A stretch of DNA of 30,968 bases. Origin: an uncultured Opitutales bacterium. GTDB lineage: Bacteria > Verrucomicrobiota > Verrucomicrobiia > Opitutales > Intestinicryptomonadaceae. The notes under the pieces are model-generated. The model did not search any database. It saw only the letters and a program-made list of their open reading frames with translations, and was not told the origin of the DNA. A program made the translations under genes and the position numbers. The DNA lies in contig URJJ01000029.1 of NCBI GenBank assembly GCA_900548185.1, forward strand, positions 1 to 30,968. Reading direction: 5' to 3'. This document shows positions 8,324-16,099 of this stretch, in pieces; position 1 is the stretch's first letter; each line of letters begins with the position of its first letter.

Positions 8324-9058
8324 ATGGATGCCGAAAACGTAAAGAATTACTTTTGCAAGACGGAGGTCGTCTGCGACTATGCTCGCGCCGTGACGCGCGT
8401 CGGCCTGTGGGAGTCGGAAAAGCTCGTGTTCGGGAAGTATCTGGAGCCCGGATGGAGGGTTTTGGAGCTGGGCTGCGGCGCGGGAAGGATAGCGCACGGC
8501 CTTTCCCTCATCGGGTTCGGGAATGTGGTAGGCACGGACTTTTCCCCGGCGATGGTGGAGGTTGCGCGCGCCATAGCCGCCGATTCGGGCGGATGCGCCG
8601 AGTTCCGCGTCGAGGACGCCACGGGGCTTTCTTTTGCGGATTCGTCGTTTGACGCGGCCGTGTTCGGGTTTAACGGCATAATGCAGATACCCCTGCGCAG
8701 GAGGCGCCGCCTGGCGATGTCGGAGGCCGCGCGCGTGCTGCGCCCCGGGGGGATTTTCATATTCACCACCCACGACCGGGACGCGCCGCGCAACGCCGCC
8801 TACTGGCGCGCCGAACGCGAGTCCTGGGCGGAGGGGACCCAGCATTCTGCCCTGGACGAATTCGGCGACATCTGCTACGAAAGCGGATGCGGCGAGCTCT
8901 TCATCCATTCGCCGTCGCGCGCAGAGGTCCGCGAGGACGCCTCCTCCGCCGGCTTCGGCATCCTGCTTGAAAAAAAACGCTCCGAAATCGCCTTTGAGCC
9001 GCAAACGGTCCGGGAATTTTCCGATGAATGCGTATTCTGGGTCTGTCAAAAAAAATAG
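8324..9058 (+). CDS. Class I SAM-dependent methyltransferase
   Basis: 244 residues from the ATG at 8324. The frame is open from 8177, but the upstream part lacks protein-like character. Rossmann methyltransferase motifs are clear: motif I VLELGCGAG (46-54), acidic residue Asp72 in VGTDFSPAMV, Asp98 in VEDATGLSF, motif IV FDAAVFGFNGIMQIP (109-123) and the LRPGG post-motif (139-143). The methyl acceptor cannot be read; the closest general class is small-molecule or UbiE-like enzymes. Its stop is separated by one base from the start of the M16 peptidase, so the two are translated from one message. No Shine-Dalgarno sequence is visible. Confidence 0.88.
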   Translation: MDAENVKNYFCKTEVVCDYARAVTRVGLWESEKLVFGKYLEPGWRVLELGCGAGRIAHGLSLIGFGNVVGTDFSPAMVEVARAIAADSGGCAEFRVEDATGLSFADSSFDAAVFGFNGIMQIPLRRRRRLAMSEAARVLRPGGIFIFTTHDRDAPRNAAYWRAERESWAEGTQHSALDEFGDICYESGCGELFIHSPSRAEVREDASSAGFGILLEKKRSEIAFEPQTVREFSDECVFWVCQKK

Positions 9059-9059
9059 C

Positions 9060-11888
9060 ATGAAAAAACTTCTCGCCTACACAATCTGCGCGTGCGCGTC
9101 CCTGTGCGCCGCCGCCTCCGAAATGAAAACATCTGCCGAAACTGCAACCGAACCTGCCAACGCGCCCCTGGCGCCCGACGCAAACCTCCGCATCGAGACG
9201 CTCGAAAACGGATTCACCATCGCGGTTTATCCGAATTCGGAGCCGCCCGGGCGCGTTTCGATGCGCCTGCTTGTGAGGCGCGGGTCAGCCGCAGAGGCGG
9301 ACGGGCAGGAGGGGATCGCCCATTTTGTCGAGCACATGGCCTTCAACGGCACGAAGAATTTTCCCAAGGGCGAGATGGTCGAGTATTTCCAGCGCCTCGG
9401 CATGGCCTTCGGGGCCGACACTAACGCCCATACCGGCTTCAGCGAAACCGTTTACAAAATCGACATGCCCTCAAACGCCCGCGCCATGACGCTCGACGGC
9501 CTCAGGCTTTTGGGCGACTACGCCGGGGCAATCCTTTTCGGGGAATCTGAAATCGAGCGCGAGCGCGGCGTCATCCTCGCCGAGAAAAAGTCTCGCGACA
9601 CCTCCGGGTACCGCCTGTCCGTCGGCCTCATAAAGTCGCTCTTCAAGGGCTCCGTTTACGAGAGGCGCATGCCCATCGGCCTGGAGGAAGTGATAAAAAA
9701 CGCCCCGAAATCGGAATTTGAAAAATTTTACAAGGCCAACTACCGCCCTGAAAACATGGCCCTCGTCGTGGCCGGGGACGTTGATCCGGCCGGGATATTC
9801 GCCGAGGCCCGCCCGATATTTTCCGCCCTTTCTGCGGATGCTTCCGCAGAAGCACGGGCGATGGACCCTGAAAGGTTCAATGCCGCAGGCGGCGGGGCGC
9901 CGCAGGTCTGGCACGTGGAGGACGGGGATGCGCGCGACTGCTCGGCGGGCATCTACCTTGTCGGGCCTGTCGCCTATCCGGAAGACGGCCTGCAAAAGCG
10001 CATACGCGACATGCGATTTTCCGCCATGGCGAAGGCCGCGACCCTGCGCTTCGACGCCAGAAAGTCGTCGCCCGAATCCAGGTTTTCCGCAGCGTACGCC
10101 GATTTCGGCTCGTTTGAAAATTACGCGGAGGTGTTCACGATAGGCGCCCGCGCCAACGTCTCCAACGCCCCGGCCATGGCCGAGGAGGCGGCGCGCATGT
10201 ACAGGGGACTCGTCAAAAACGGCTTCGGGGAGTGGGAGCTTGAGAAGGCCGAATCCGAAATATTGAATTCCCTCGAAAGCCAGGTCAGGGGCAAGCCGAC
10301 GCGCCAGTCGGCCTCGCTTGCGGACGCGATAACATCCGCCCTCTCCGCCGGCGAGACTGTCACGGACCCGGAATCGGATCTGGAGATTGCGCGCGAGGCT
10401 TTCAGGGATTTTACCGCTGCGGACGCCTCGGAAATGTTCCGGAAGTTCGCCTCCGGCGCGCGCCTGTTTGCGCGCACGGTCGACGTCCCTTCTTCGGGGG
10501 GCGGCGCGGTCGCGGACGGCTTCCGCTCGCTCATAGAGTCGGACTCCCCCGCCGGGCTCTACGGCCCGCTTGCCGCCGAACCGCTTAAGTTCGCCGATTT
10601 CGGCGCCGCGCGCGGGCCCGTTTCAAAGGAGGACGGCGGTTTGGGAATATCGATGCTTAAATTCGCAAACGGCGTCAGGGCAAACCTCAAAAAGACGGAC
10701 TTCGCGCGCGGCGAGGTCGTCGTTAACATATCCTTCGGCGGGGGGAGGTACGACCTCCCTCGGGAAAAGCCGGCCCTTGCGGGCATCGCCGCCGGGATGC
10801 TGCTTGGGGGCACTGAAATGCAAAGCTACGACGAGATAAACGTGGCAAAGTCCGACATGCAAATATCCCTTAATTTCACTGCGGAGGGGGACGCCTTCTC
10901 GTTCTCGTGCTCCACAACTACCGAAAGCCTCAGAAGCGCCCTCGCCCTCATGGCCACCTACATGCGCGCCCCGGCATTCAGAGAATCCGCGACATCGTAC
11001 GTTAAAAAAATCATAGCAGCCCGCTATCGGCAGGTGGAGACCAATCCCGAGGCGGCCCTCGTCAGGGTGGACGGGTGGCTGACGGACGGGAACTACATGC
11101 TGGCATTCCCGCCGCGCCCGGAGGCCGACGCCCTGACGATGGGCGACCTCGGCGCGTGGCTTGGCCCCATAATGGCCTCCTCGTACATGGAAATTTCGAT
11201 AGCCGGGGACTTTGACGAGGCGGAGGCGGCCGGATGGCTCGGCGAGTTCTTCGGCTCGATGCCCGGGCGCGCCGCCGAAAGGCCGGACTATTCAGACAAG
11301 CGCAGGATAACCTTCACTTCCGAAATGGAAAAGACCTTCTTTGTGAAAAACAGCGCCGACGAAAGGTCCATAGCCATGCGCGTCTGGCCCACGTGCGACC
11401 GTAGGGACATCCGGAAGATGCGCGCCGCAAACATCCTCGGGGCCGTGCTGAGCGACGCCCTCAGAAAGAGCGTCCGGGAGAGGGAGGGCAAGGTGTACAG
11501 CCCGTTTGCCTACAACAATTCCAGCCAGGCATTCAACTTCGGAATCCTTTCCGCCGTAAGCGACGTCGTCCCGTCCATGAATTCCGAGGTCTCGGAGCTG
11601 ATGGCGGAGGCGGCGCGCGCAAAATCGGAGGAGATAAGCGAGGACGAATTCGTCAGGGCCAAGGCCCCGATAATAAAGCAGGTAGAAAAGACGAGGCGCC
11701 TGAATTCCTACTGGGCAAACTACGTCATGCCGCTCTACCAGGCGGACCCCCTGCGCCGGGAAATCGCAAAAACATTTGAAACGGGGTACTCCGAAATCAC
11801 CATTTCGGACGTCCGCGCCGCGGCTGCGGAATACCTGAAAGGCAGGGACGGCTACGCCGTCGGAATCATGCCGTCCAAATCGGAATAA
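9060..11888 (+). CDS. Secreted M16 (pitrilysin/insulinase-type) zinc metallopeptidase
   Basis: 942 residues from the ATG at 9060, where a signal peptide begins (about 1-20). The inverted zinc motif HxxEH is present as His88-Phe-Val-Glu91-His92 in an AHFVEHMAFNGT block. The distal glutamate is expected in the EIERERG segment (Glu166 or Glu168, about 76 residues on). The second half, from about residue 520, looks like the second M16 module without a zinc site. The total length matches two-module PqqL-type periplasmic peptidases. The role is probably degradation of peptides or small proteins in the periplasm. The gene directly follows the methyltransferase gene (1-nt gap). No terminator is visible, and the next gene begins 75 bp on. 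Confidence 0.93.
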   Translation: MKKLLAYTICACASLCAAASEMKTSAETATEPANAPLAPDANLRIETLENGFTIAVYPNSEPPGRVSMRLLVRRGSAAEADGQEGIAHFVEHMAFNGTKNFPKGEMVEYFQRLGMAFGADTNAHTGFSETVYKIDMPSNARAMTLDGLRLLGDYAGAILFGESEIERERGVILAEKKSRDTSGYRLSVGLIKSLFKGSVYERRMPIGLEEVIKNAPKSEFEKFYKANYRPENMALVVAGDVDPAGIFAEARPIFSALSADASAEARAMDPERFNAAGGGAPQVWHVEDGDARDCSAGIYLVGPVAYPEDGLQKRIRDMRFSAMAKAATLRFDARKSSPESRFSAAYADFGSFENYAEVFTIGARANVSNAPAMAEEAARMYRGLVKNGFGEWELEKAESEILNSLESQVRGKPTRQSASLADAITSALSAGETVTDPESDLEIAREAFRDFTAADASEMFRKFASGARLFARTVDVPSSGGGAVADGFRSLIESDSPAGLYGPLAAEPLKFADFGAARGPVSKEDGGLGISMLKFANGVRANLKKTDFARGEVVVNISFGGGRYDLPREKPALAGIAAGMLLGGTEMQSYDEINVAKSDMQISLNFTAEGDAFSFSCSTTTESLRSALALMATYMRAPAFRESATSYVKKIIAARYRQVETNPEAALVRVDGWLTDGNYMLAFPPRPEADALTMGDLGAWLGPIMASSYMEISIAGDFDEAEAAGWLGEFFGSMPGRAAERPDYSDKRRITFTSEMEKTFFVKNSADERSIAMRVWPTCDRRDIRKMRAANILGAVLSDALRKSVREREGKVYSPFAYNNSSQAFNFGILSAVSDVVPSMNSEVSELMAEAARAKSEEISEDEFVRAKAPIIKQVEKTRRLNSYWANYVMPLYQADPLRREIAKTFETGYSEITISDVRAAAAEYLKGRDGYAVGIMPSKSE

Positions 11889-11963
11889 AAAAAAGCTTTA
11901 CAAACACCCGCAAAAGGAGATTCTTTACAGGTTTTAACTCAAAAGGTAAATATATTATCGAAT

Positions 11964-12065
11964 ATGGGAAATCTTAAGAAGAAACGCAGACTGAAGATGA
12001 ACAAGCACAAGCGCAGCAAGCGCTCCAAGAGCAATCGTCATAAGAAGCGCACCTGGGCCTGCTAG
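11964..12065 (+). CDS. 33-residue basic ribosomal mini-protein (bS22/AURKAIP1-COX24 type)
   Basis: ATG at 11964 to TAG at 12065. The peptide is 33 residues, more than half Lys/Arg/His, beginning MGNLKKKRRLKMNKHKR and continuing with a second KR-rich half ending in RTWAC. Length, the MGxxxKKRRxKM start and the HKR spacing match the AURKAIP1/COX24 family. This includes the actinobacterial small-subunit protein bS22 and the core of mitochondrial mS38. Family members sit on 16S rRNA near the decoding region, so a 30S role is likely. It stands alone between the M16 peptidase and a strong terminator. It has no Shine-Dalgarno sequence near the ATG, only an AT-rich leader. Automated gene callers often miss genes this short. 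Confidence 0.8.
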   Translation: MGNLKKKRRLKMNKHKRSKRSKSNRHKKRTWAC

Positions 12066-12104
12066 CGTCGCCCTGTTTCGGCGCGCCATGCGGAATTTTT
12101 TAAT

Positions 12105-12139
12105 CCGTGTGCGGACAATACCGCATGCGGGTTTTTTTT
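12105..12139 (+). terminator. Strong intrinsic terminator after the mini-protein gene
   Basis: A 10-bp stem (12105-12114 with 12121-12130, two G-U pairs), a 6-nt loop and eight T (12132-12139). It separates the mini-protein from the following secreted protein gene. Confidence 0.9.
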
Positions 12140-12178
12140 GCTTGAATCCGTTTTGTAAAAATAGATTTTTTGACTCGT

Positions 12179-13249
12179 ATGATGGGAAAATTTCTAGCTT
12201 TTTGCGGCATGTTCGCTATTGCTTCGGCCGCTTCCGCCGAGTATTACAACGTCACCGTAAAGACGGTGGCCGACAAGACCGCCTATCCGGACGCCGTATT
12301 CAGGATGGAGCCGGGGGGCTCCCAGATGAAGGGCTTTGAGGCCACGATAGACGCCGTGGGCTTCGGCGCCGAGGGCGTCAAGACTTTCGCCCTGATTGAG
12401 CGGGAGCAGCGCGAAAAAATCACAAAGAAGATGGAAAAGGAGCTTTCCATCCCCGCCGCCGAGAAACTCGACAACGAACTCGACAGGCTGGAAACCGAAA
12501 TGAGGCGCCTTGAAAAGCTCGCCGGAAGGGCCGGGGGGGGCGCGGCCGAAGGCAAGCCGTCCATTCCCGGCTCGCGCGGCTTCGGCAAAAGGGGGTTCAC
12601 CCCGCCGCCCGACAATTCCGCCTACAAAAACACGGCCGCATACCAGAAGGCCGCTGCGGAATATGAGAAGTTCAAAGCGTCCTACGACAGGGCAAAGCGC
12701 AATACGAACATCCAAAAGGAGCTCGTTTCGGCCCTCGACGAAAAGGTGAAAAAATACTACAAGCGCATGCTTTCCACAACGCTCATCCCGAGCGGCACAT
12801 ACCCTTACGGCACTTTCTGCGCAATCGACCTCAAAAAAGTCTCCGACAAGGCCGCTCTCGTCGATTTTGAATACGCCGTGTCGCGCATACTCGGTTTCAC
12901 CGACCCCGAGGGCAACAACAACGGCAATTCCATGAACTGCTCGCTCGACATAGAATACGTGGAAATGCCCAAGGCCGAAGGGGTCGTGATGGAGCTTGGC
13001 AAGCCGTACTGCTTCCAGATAGCCCGCCCCGAAAAGCAGGGCGGAAGCTTGAGCTCGGCCCGGAACGCAACTTCCATATTTGCCGAGGACAATGTGTCGA
13101 AAACGATAGAGGCCGGCACCCCCAGCCAGCCGGCGCGCAAAAAAAGCCCCCTCGACGCCTCGGGCGACTATGCGAAAATCCGCTCAAAATTCAAGGGCGA
13201 CGAACGCAAGGTGGTCAGGGTCGTGGTCACCATATCGAAGGCCGAATGA
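12179..13249 (+). CDS. Secreted protein of unknown function with a coiled-coil segment
   Basis: 356 residues from the ATG at 12179; the next codon is also ATG, and an in-frame TTG lies at 12170. A signal peptide (about 1-20) ends ASA before EYYN. Next come a beta-rich stretch, a charged helical segment rich in Glu/Lys/Arg heptad-like spacing (about 75-120), a Gly/Pro/Ser-rich linker, a second Lys/Glu-rich helix (about 145-190) and a C-terminal domain with three Cys. I do not recognise a family. The gene is flanked by terminators on both sides, so it is a single-gene unit. Base composition matches the neighbours. Confidence 0.8.
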   Translation: MMGKFLAFCGMFAIASAASAEYYNVTVKTVADKTAYPDAVFRMEPGGSQMKGFEATIDAVGFGAEGVKTFALIEREQREKITKKMEKELSIPAAEKLDNELDRLETEMRRLEKLAGRAGGGAAEGKPSIPGSRGFGKRGFTPPPDNSAYKNTAAYQKAAAEYEKFKASYDRAKRNTNIQKELVSALDEKVKKYYKRMLSTTLIPSGTYPYGTFCAIDLKKVSDKAALVDFEYAVSRILGFTDPEGNNNGNSMNCSLDIEYVEMPKAEGVVMELGKPYCFQIARPEKQGGSLSSARNATSIFAEDNVSKTIEAGTPSQPARKKSPLDASGDYAKIRSKFKGDERKVVRVVVTISKAE

Positions 13250-13281
13250 CGGGCGGCGCCGTGCCGCGCATCCCGGAATGT

Positions 13282-13313
13282 GCCGGAGCCGATTGGGTTC
13301 CGGCCTTTTTTTT
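13282..13313 (+). terminator. Intrinsic terminator after the unknown secreted protein
   Basis: A 9-bp stem (13282-13290 with 13296-13304, one G-U pair), a 5-nt loop and eight T (13306-13313). Confidence 0.9.
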
Positions 13314-13768
13314 CGCCCGATTTTTGCCGCGTTTGCGAAAATGGGGTTGAATTGGGGAGGCAATGGGGGGCTGCGCGGTCTTTGCGGGCGATTTTGCAGG
13401 AGTATTGACTTATTTTTCTATCAAATGGGCTTCGCATCTTGAAAAGCTGTGCGGATATTCCAAGTAAAAGCTGGGTCTGCACAGGCGTGGGAACGCAAGG
13501 CGGATTTCGGAATTTTTTTGCATTTGCAAGGCTTTGCGCATTGGGCGGGGGAAATACCCGCAGAGGGAAATTTCTGCGCCGCAAACGCGGTAACTGATTT
13601 CCGGGTCCGCCCGCCAAGGCCCAAATATTCCGGTGCGATTTTATCAAATAAAAGGCGGGGCGTGGGTTGGTGAGGGGCCGCCGGATTCTGCGGCGAAATT
13701 TTCCGGGCGGGGGATGTTTCTTTCCGGGCGGAGATGTTTACGCCCTGCCCGAAATCCGCAGGAAAGTT
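13314..13768. other. Gene-free stretch between convergent genes
   Basis: 455 bp with no credible gene. Frames of 60-90 codons here have random-looking composition. There are G-runs near 13340-13375 and one AT-rich patch near 13405-13430. I found no terminator with a T-run for the minus-strand gene ending at 13769. Confidence 0.5.
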
Positions 13769-14569
13769 TTACGAATCGCGCCCGCCGGGAGCCATCCATA
13801 TGTAAAGCTCGTTTTTTCGCGGGACGGAGCAGACCTTTTCCAGCTTGCGCCGGGCGAGCCAGTGTTTTACCGGGTTTAGCCTGCGCGCCTTGTGGGGGCA
13901 GACCGTGACGCACCTCATGCATGTTATGCAGCGCTCCGCGTCGGTTTCAGAGGGGTCGTTTTCCGGAATGGCTCCGACGGGGCACCTTCTTGCGCATATT
14001 CCGCACTTTGTGCATGCCCCGCCCGCGTGGGGCGTCATCGGGATTTTTACTCGCTGGCGGTACGGGCGCGCCCCCGGGGGTGAAACTTTTGCGGGAACGA
14101 ACCCGAGTTCGGAAGCCCGCATTATTTTTTCCCCGAACGAGCGCAGAATGCCGCGGTCGTCCCGGTCGGGCCTTCCGGCTGCAAACTGGCGGCATATGGA
14201 GTGTTCGGCGATTGCGGCGACCGCCGCGATTACGCGGAATCCGGCGGCCCCAAGGGTGTCGCAAAGTTCGATGAGGGCGTCGTCGTAGGCGCGGTTTCCG
14301 TATGCCACGGCGGCGACGGCAGGCGCGCCGCCGCCGTCCATCATTTTGAGCCTTTCGGCCGCCGCTTCGGGGATGCGTCCGGCATATGCCGGGGCCGCCG
14401 CAATGCACATGTCATCCCGGGTGAAGGCGTATTTTGAGAAATCATCCGAACGGTCTGTCAGGTCTATGCGAAGTCCGGGCGCCTCCCAGGCGCATGCAAT
14501 GGCCGCCGCGACGGCGTCGGTCCCGTGGGTCGGGCTGAAGGCGATTCTGCAAATCCTTTTTGTTTTCAT
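13769..14569 (-). CDS. EFR1-like flavodoxin/double [4Fe-4S] ferredoxin fusion
   Basis: 266 residues from the minus-strand ATG at 14567-14569. An ATG five codons upstream is possible, but this start has a GGAG site nine bases away. The N-terminal half is flavodoxin-like: the phosphate-loop-like SPTHGTDAV (12-20) and the alternating hydrophobic strands of the fold. The C-terminal part has two classic [4Fe-4S] cysteine sets: Cys186, 189, 192 and 196 (CTKCGICARRCP), then Cys214, 217, 220 and 224 (CITCMRCVTVCP). A basic tail follows. Proteins of this build shuttle electrons between FMN and iron-sulfur clusters, typically in anaerobes. The gene stands alone, so its redox partner is unknown. Confidence 0.88.
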   Translation of the reverse strand: MKTKRICRIAFSPTHGTDAVAAAIACAWEAPGLRIDLTDRSDDFSKYAFTRDDMCIAAAPAYAGRIPEAAAERLKMMDGGGAPAVAAVAYGNRAYDDALIELCDTLGAAGFRVIAAVAAIAEHSICRQFAAGRPDRDDRGILRSFGEKIMRASELGFVPAKVSPPGARPYRQRVKIPMTPHAGGACTKCGICARRCPVGAIPENDPSETDAERCITCMRCVTVCPHKARRLNPVKHWLARRKLEKVCSVPRKNELYIWMAPGGRDS

Positions 14570-14578
14570 AATCTGGCG

Positions 14579-14582
14579 CTCC
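14579..14582 (-). promoter_or_regulatory. Ribosome binding site of the flavodoxin/ferredoxin gene
   Basis: GGAG on the minus strand, nine bases before the ATG at 14567-14569. It favours that start over the ATG five codons upstream, which it overlaps. Confidence 0.6.
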
Positions 14583-14966
14583 ATTATGGCTTTGCGGGCC
14601 GTTTTGCTCCTGTGAGCGTTGGGCTTTTCTCGGCCAAGCCCCTTTAAAAAGGCGGATTTTACGGCAAAACCGCCTCTTGGGAAAACCAGCCCCGCCTGCG
14701 GGCGTTATCCGCCTGCCTGGTTTTTGGGCCGTTCTTATCTATGCCGTTTTTTTCAATTTTTCCGTTTTCAGGCAACCAAAAATTGCGGCTATCCGGGGTG
14801 GGTTCGGTATTTTTTAAGCAAAAGGGGCGCAATCTGGCGGATTGCATTGTGCGATACAGTGCGCCGTGTTTATCAACATCTTTATGATTGGTGAATTAAC
14901 CGGGGCATTTCTGCATGGGGGCGTTTGGGGATTTTTTCAGCGGAGAGCGGGCGGTTTGAAAAATGC
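14583..14966. other. Gene-free stretch between two minus-strand genes
   Basis: About 380 bp without a credible gene. It holds a small GC-flanked hairpin (GCAATC 14829-14834 with GATTGC 14840-14845) and a GCCGTTTTTTTCA word near 14743 that also occurs near 6771. A possible degenerate module B-like box lies at about 14732-14747. No promoter is confidently visible. Confidence 0.45.
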
Positions 14967-14997
14967 AAAAAGACCCGCGGCGTCGGCGCTGCGGGTC
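14967..14997 (-). terminator. Intrinsic terminator of the sigma-factor gene
   Basis: On the minus strand, arms complementary to 14988-14997 and 14972-14981 form a 10-position stem with one mismatch and a 6-nt loop, followed by five T (plus-strand A-run 14967-14971). It starts about 30 bp after the sigma-gene stop. Confidence 0.85.
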
Positions 14998-15026
14998 CCG
15001 GCTTTCCCATGCCTGCGGGCGTTTGG

Positions 15027-15761
15027 CTAGTTGCGGAACTTCGCGCGGAGGGTCTTCAGGGCCTGGGCGTGTATCTGGCAGATGCGGGCCTCGCTCACCC
15101 CGAATTCGCCCGCAATTTCGGCGAGCTTCTTGCTTTCAAAGTAGTAGCTTTCGACTATCCGGCGCTGCTTTTCAGGAAGGTTGAGCAGCCGCTCGCGCAG
15201 GAGTTTGGACATTTCCTCCTTTTCAATCTTTTCGACTGCGGTGGCGGCGCTTTCGTCGGGTATTATCTCGCTTAAGTCGCGGACTTCGCCGTCCTTGGAG
15301 GAGTCGTCGTTCAGCGAGACAAACGCTATGTTCTGCGTCCGGCGGAGAACCTTTGTGAACTGTTTGCGGGAGAGGTCGAGGGCCCCGCGCACTTCGTCGT
15401 CGGAGGCTTCGCGTCCGAGGTCGCTTTCCAGAGCGTCGCGCGTCTTTGTTATGCGCTTGGCGTCCTGGCGCGCCGAGCGGGGCATGTAGTCGAGCTTTCT
15501 CAGCTCGTCCATGATGGCTCCGCGTATGCGCATTGAGGCGTAGGCGCCGAACGATCCGGCCTTTTCGGGCTTGAGCTTCAGCGATGCGTCAACCAGCCCG
15601 CCGACGCCTGCGGAGTGCAGCTCGTCCAGGTCGGCATGCGAAGGCAGGCGCCCCCTTATGGAGTTTACCACCTTTTGCACGAGCGGGTAATGTTCGATTA
15701 CGAGTTTCTGTTGGCTGCGGTTGAGGGTTGATGTCGATTCGCTCTTTGTCTTGGAGTTCAT
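15027..15761 (-). CDS. FliA/WhiG-type alternative RNA polymerase sigma factor
   Basis: 244 residues from the minus-strand ATG at 15759-15761, chosen because AAGGA lies six bases upstream. The frame runs on to 15959 but the extra part looks non-coding. Region 2 (about 20-100) contains LVIEHYPLVQKVVN, DLDELHSAGVGGLVDA and the RIRGAIMDELRKLDYMPRS segment typical of FliA/WhiG. Region 3 follows with a SLNDD...GEVRDLSEIIPDE stretch. Region 4 (about 195-240) has LPEKQRRIVESYYFE and the helix-turn-helix VSEARICQIHAQAL. In relatives these sigmas control flagellar or developmental genes; no such genes and no FlgM-like anti-sigma are in the window. The gene is divergent from the large operon, so it could also influence it. 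Confidence 0.92.
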   Translation of the reverse strand: MNSKTKSESTSTLNRSQQKLVIEHYPLVQKVVNSIRGRLPSHADLDELHSAGVGGLVDASLKLKPEKAGSFGAYASMRIRGAIMDELRKLDYMPRSARQDAKRITKTRDALESDLGREASDDEVRGALDLSRKQFTKVLRRTQNIAFVSLNDDSSKDGEVRDLSEIIPDESAATAVEKIEKEEMSKLLRERLLNLPEKQRRIVESYYFESKKLAEIAGEFGVSEARICQIHAQALKTLRAKFRN

Positions 15762-15765
15762 TTGC

Positions 15766-15772
15766 TTTCCTT
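15766..15772 (-). promoter_or_regulatory. Ribosome binding site of the sigma-factor gene
   Basis: AAGGAAA on the minus strand, ending four bases before the ATG at 15759-15761. It decides this start over the longer open frame. Confidence 0.7.
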
Positions 15773-16015
15773 GTGTCGGCGAAGGCGGTGTAGCGCCGGT
15801 TTTTCGCCTGATTTTTATCGAGGGTTCTGAGCTGCTGGCCAACCACTTGCGCAGCGGCCGTCCCTCCTCGCCCTGCGCCGTATAAAAACTGTGTGCGCCG
15901 TTTTGGCGCGGTTTTGCGCCTTTTGGGACGCACAGCCTGCGGACATTGCCCGTATGCATACCATATTAGTAGCCTTTCCGGGGGAATGGTTCCAAAAAAC
16001 TTGCAATTAATTTTC

Positions 16016-16046
16016 TTGCTAATGATTTGTATAAATTGTCTATATT
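16016..16046 (+). promoter_or_regulatory. Tentative promoter for the DUF2062-to-rhomboid operon
   Basis: TTGCTA and TATATT are separated by 19 bp, about 55 bp before the first start codon, in a locally AT-rich patch. Spacing is longer than the usual 17, so this is only a candidate. Confidence 0.3.
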
Positions 16047-16058
16047 CAAAACAGGTTT

Positions 16059-16072
16059 GCGGGCCGGCCCGC
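16059..16072. repeat. Perfect 14-bp GC palindrome in the operon leader
   Basis: GCGGGCCGGCCCGC, with no loop, 27 bp before the first start codon. A near-identical palindrome, GCGGGCGCCCGC (22461-22472), lies before ftsY. It could be an operator or chance in GC-rich DNA. Confidence 0.4.
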
Positions 16073-16099
16073 AGGCGGAAGACTGAATAAGGCTGCAAA

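Larger units (their letters stand above)
15762..16099. other. Divergent intergenic region between the sigma gene and the large operon
   Basis: 338 bp. The right part (about 15995-16050) is AT-rich and probably holds promoters for one or both directions. One plus-strand possibility is TTGCTA (16016-16021) with TATATT (16041-16046), although the 19-bp spacing is long. A GC palindrome follows at 16059-16072. Confidence 0.5.

Noticed and set aside
8171..9061. N-terminal extension of the Sel1-repeat protein on the minus strand
   Set aside because: It mirrors the methyltransferase gene, and a signal peptide starts at 8170.
14870..14884. DnaA box suggesting an origin
   Set aside because: A single imperfect TTATCAACA word; no cluster and no dnaA or dnaN nearby.
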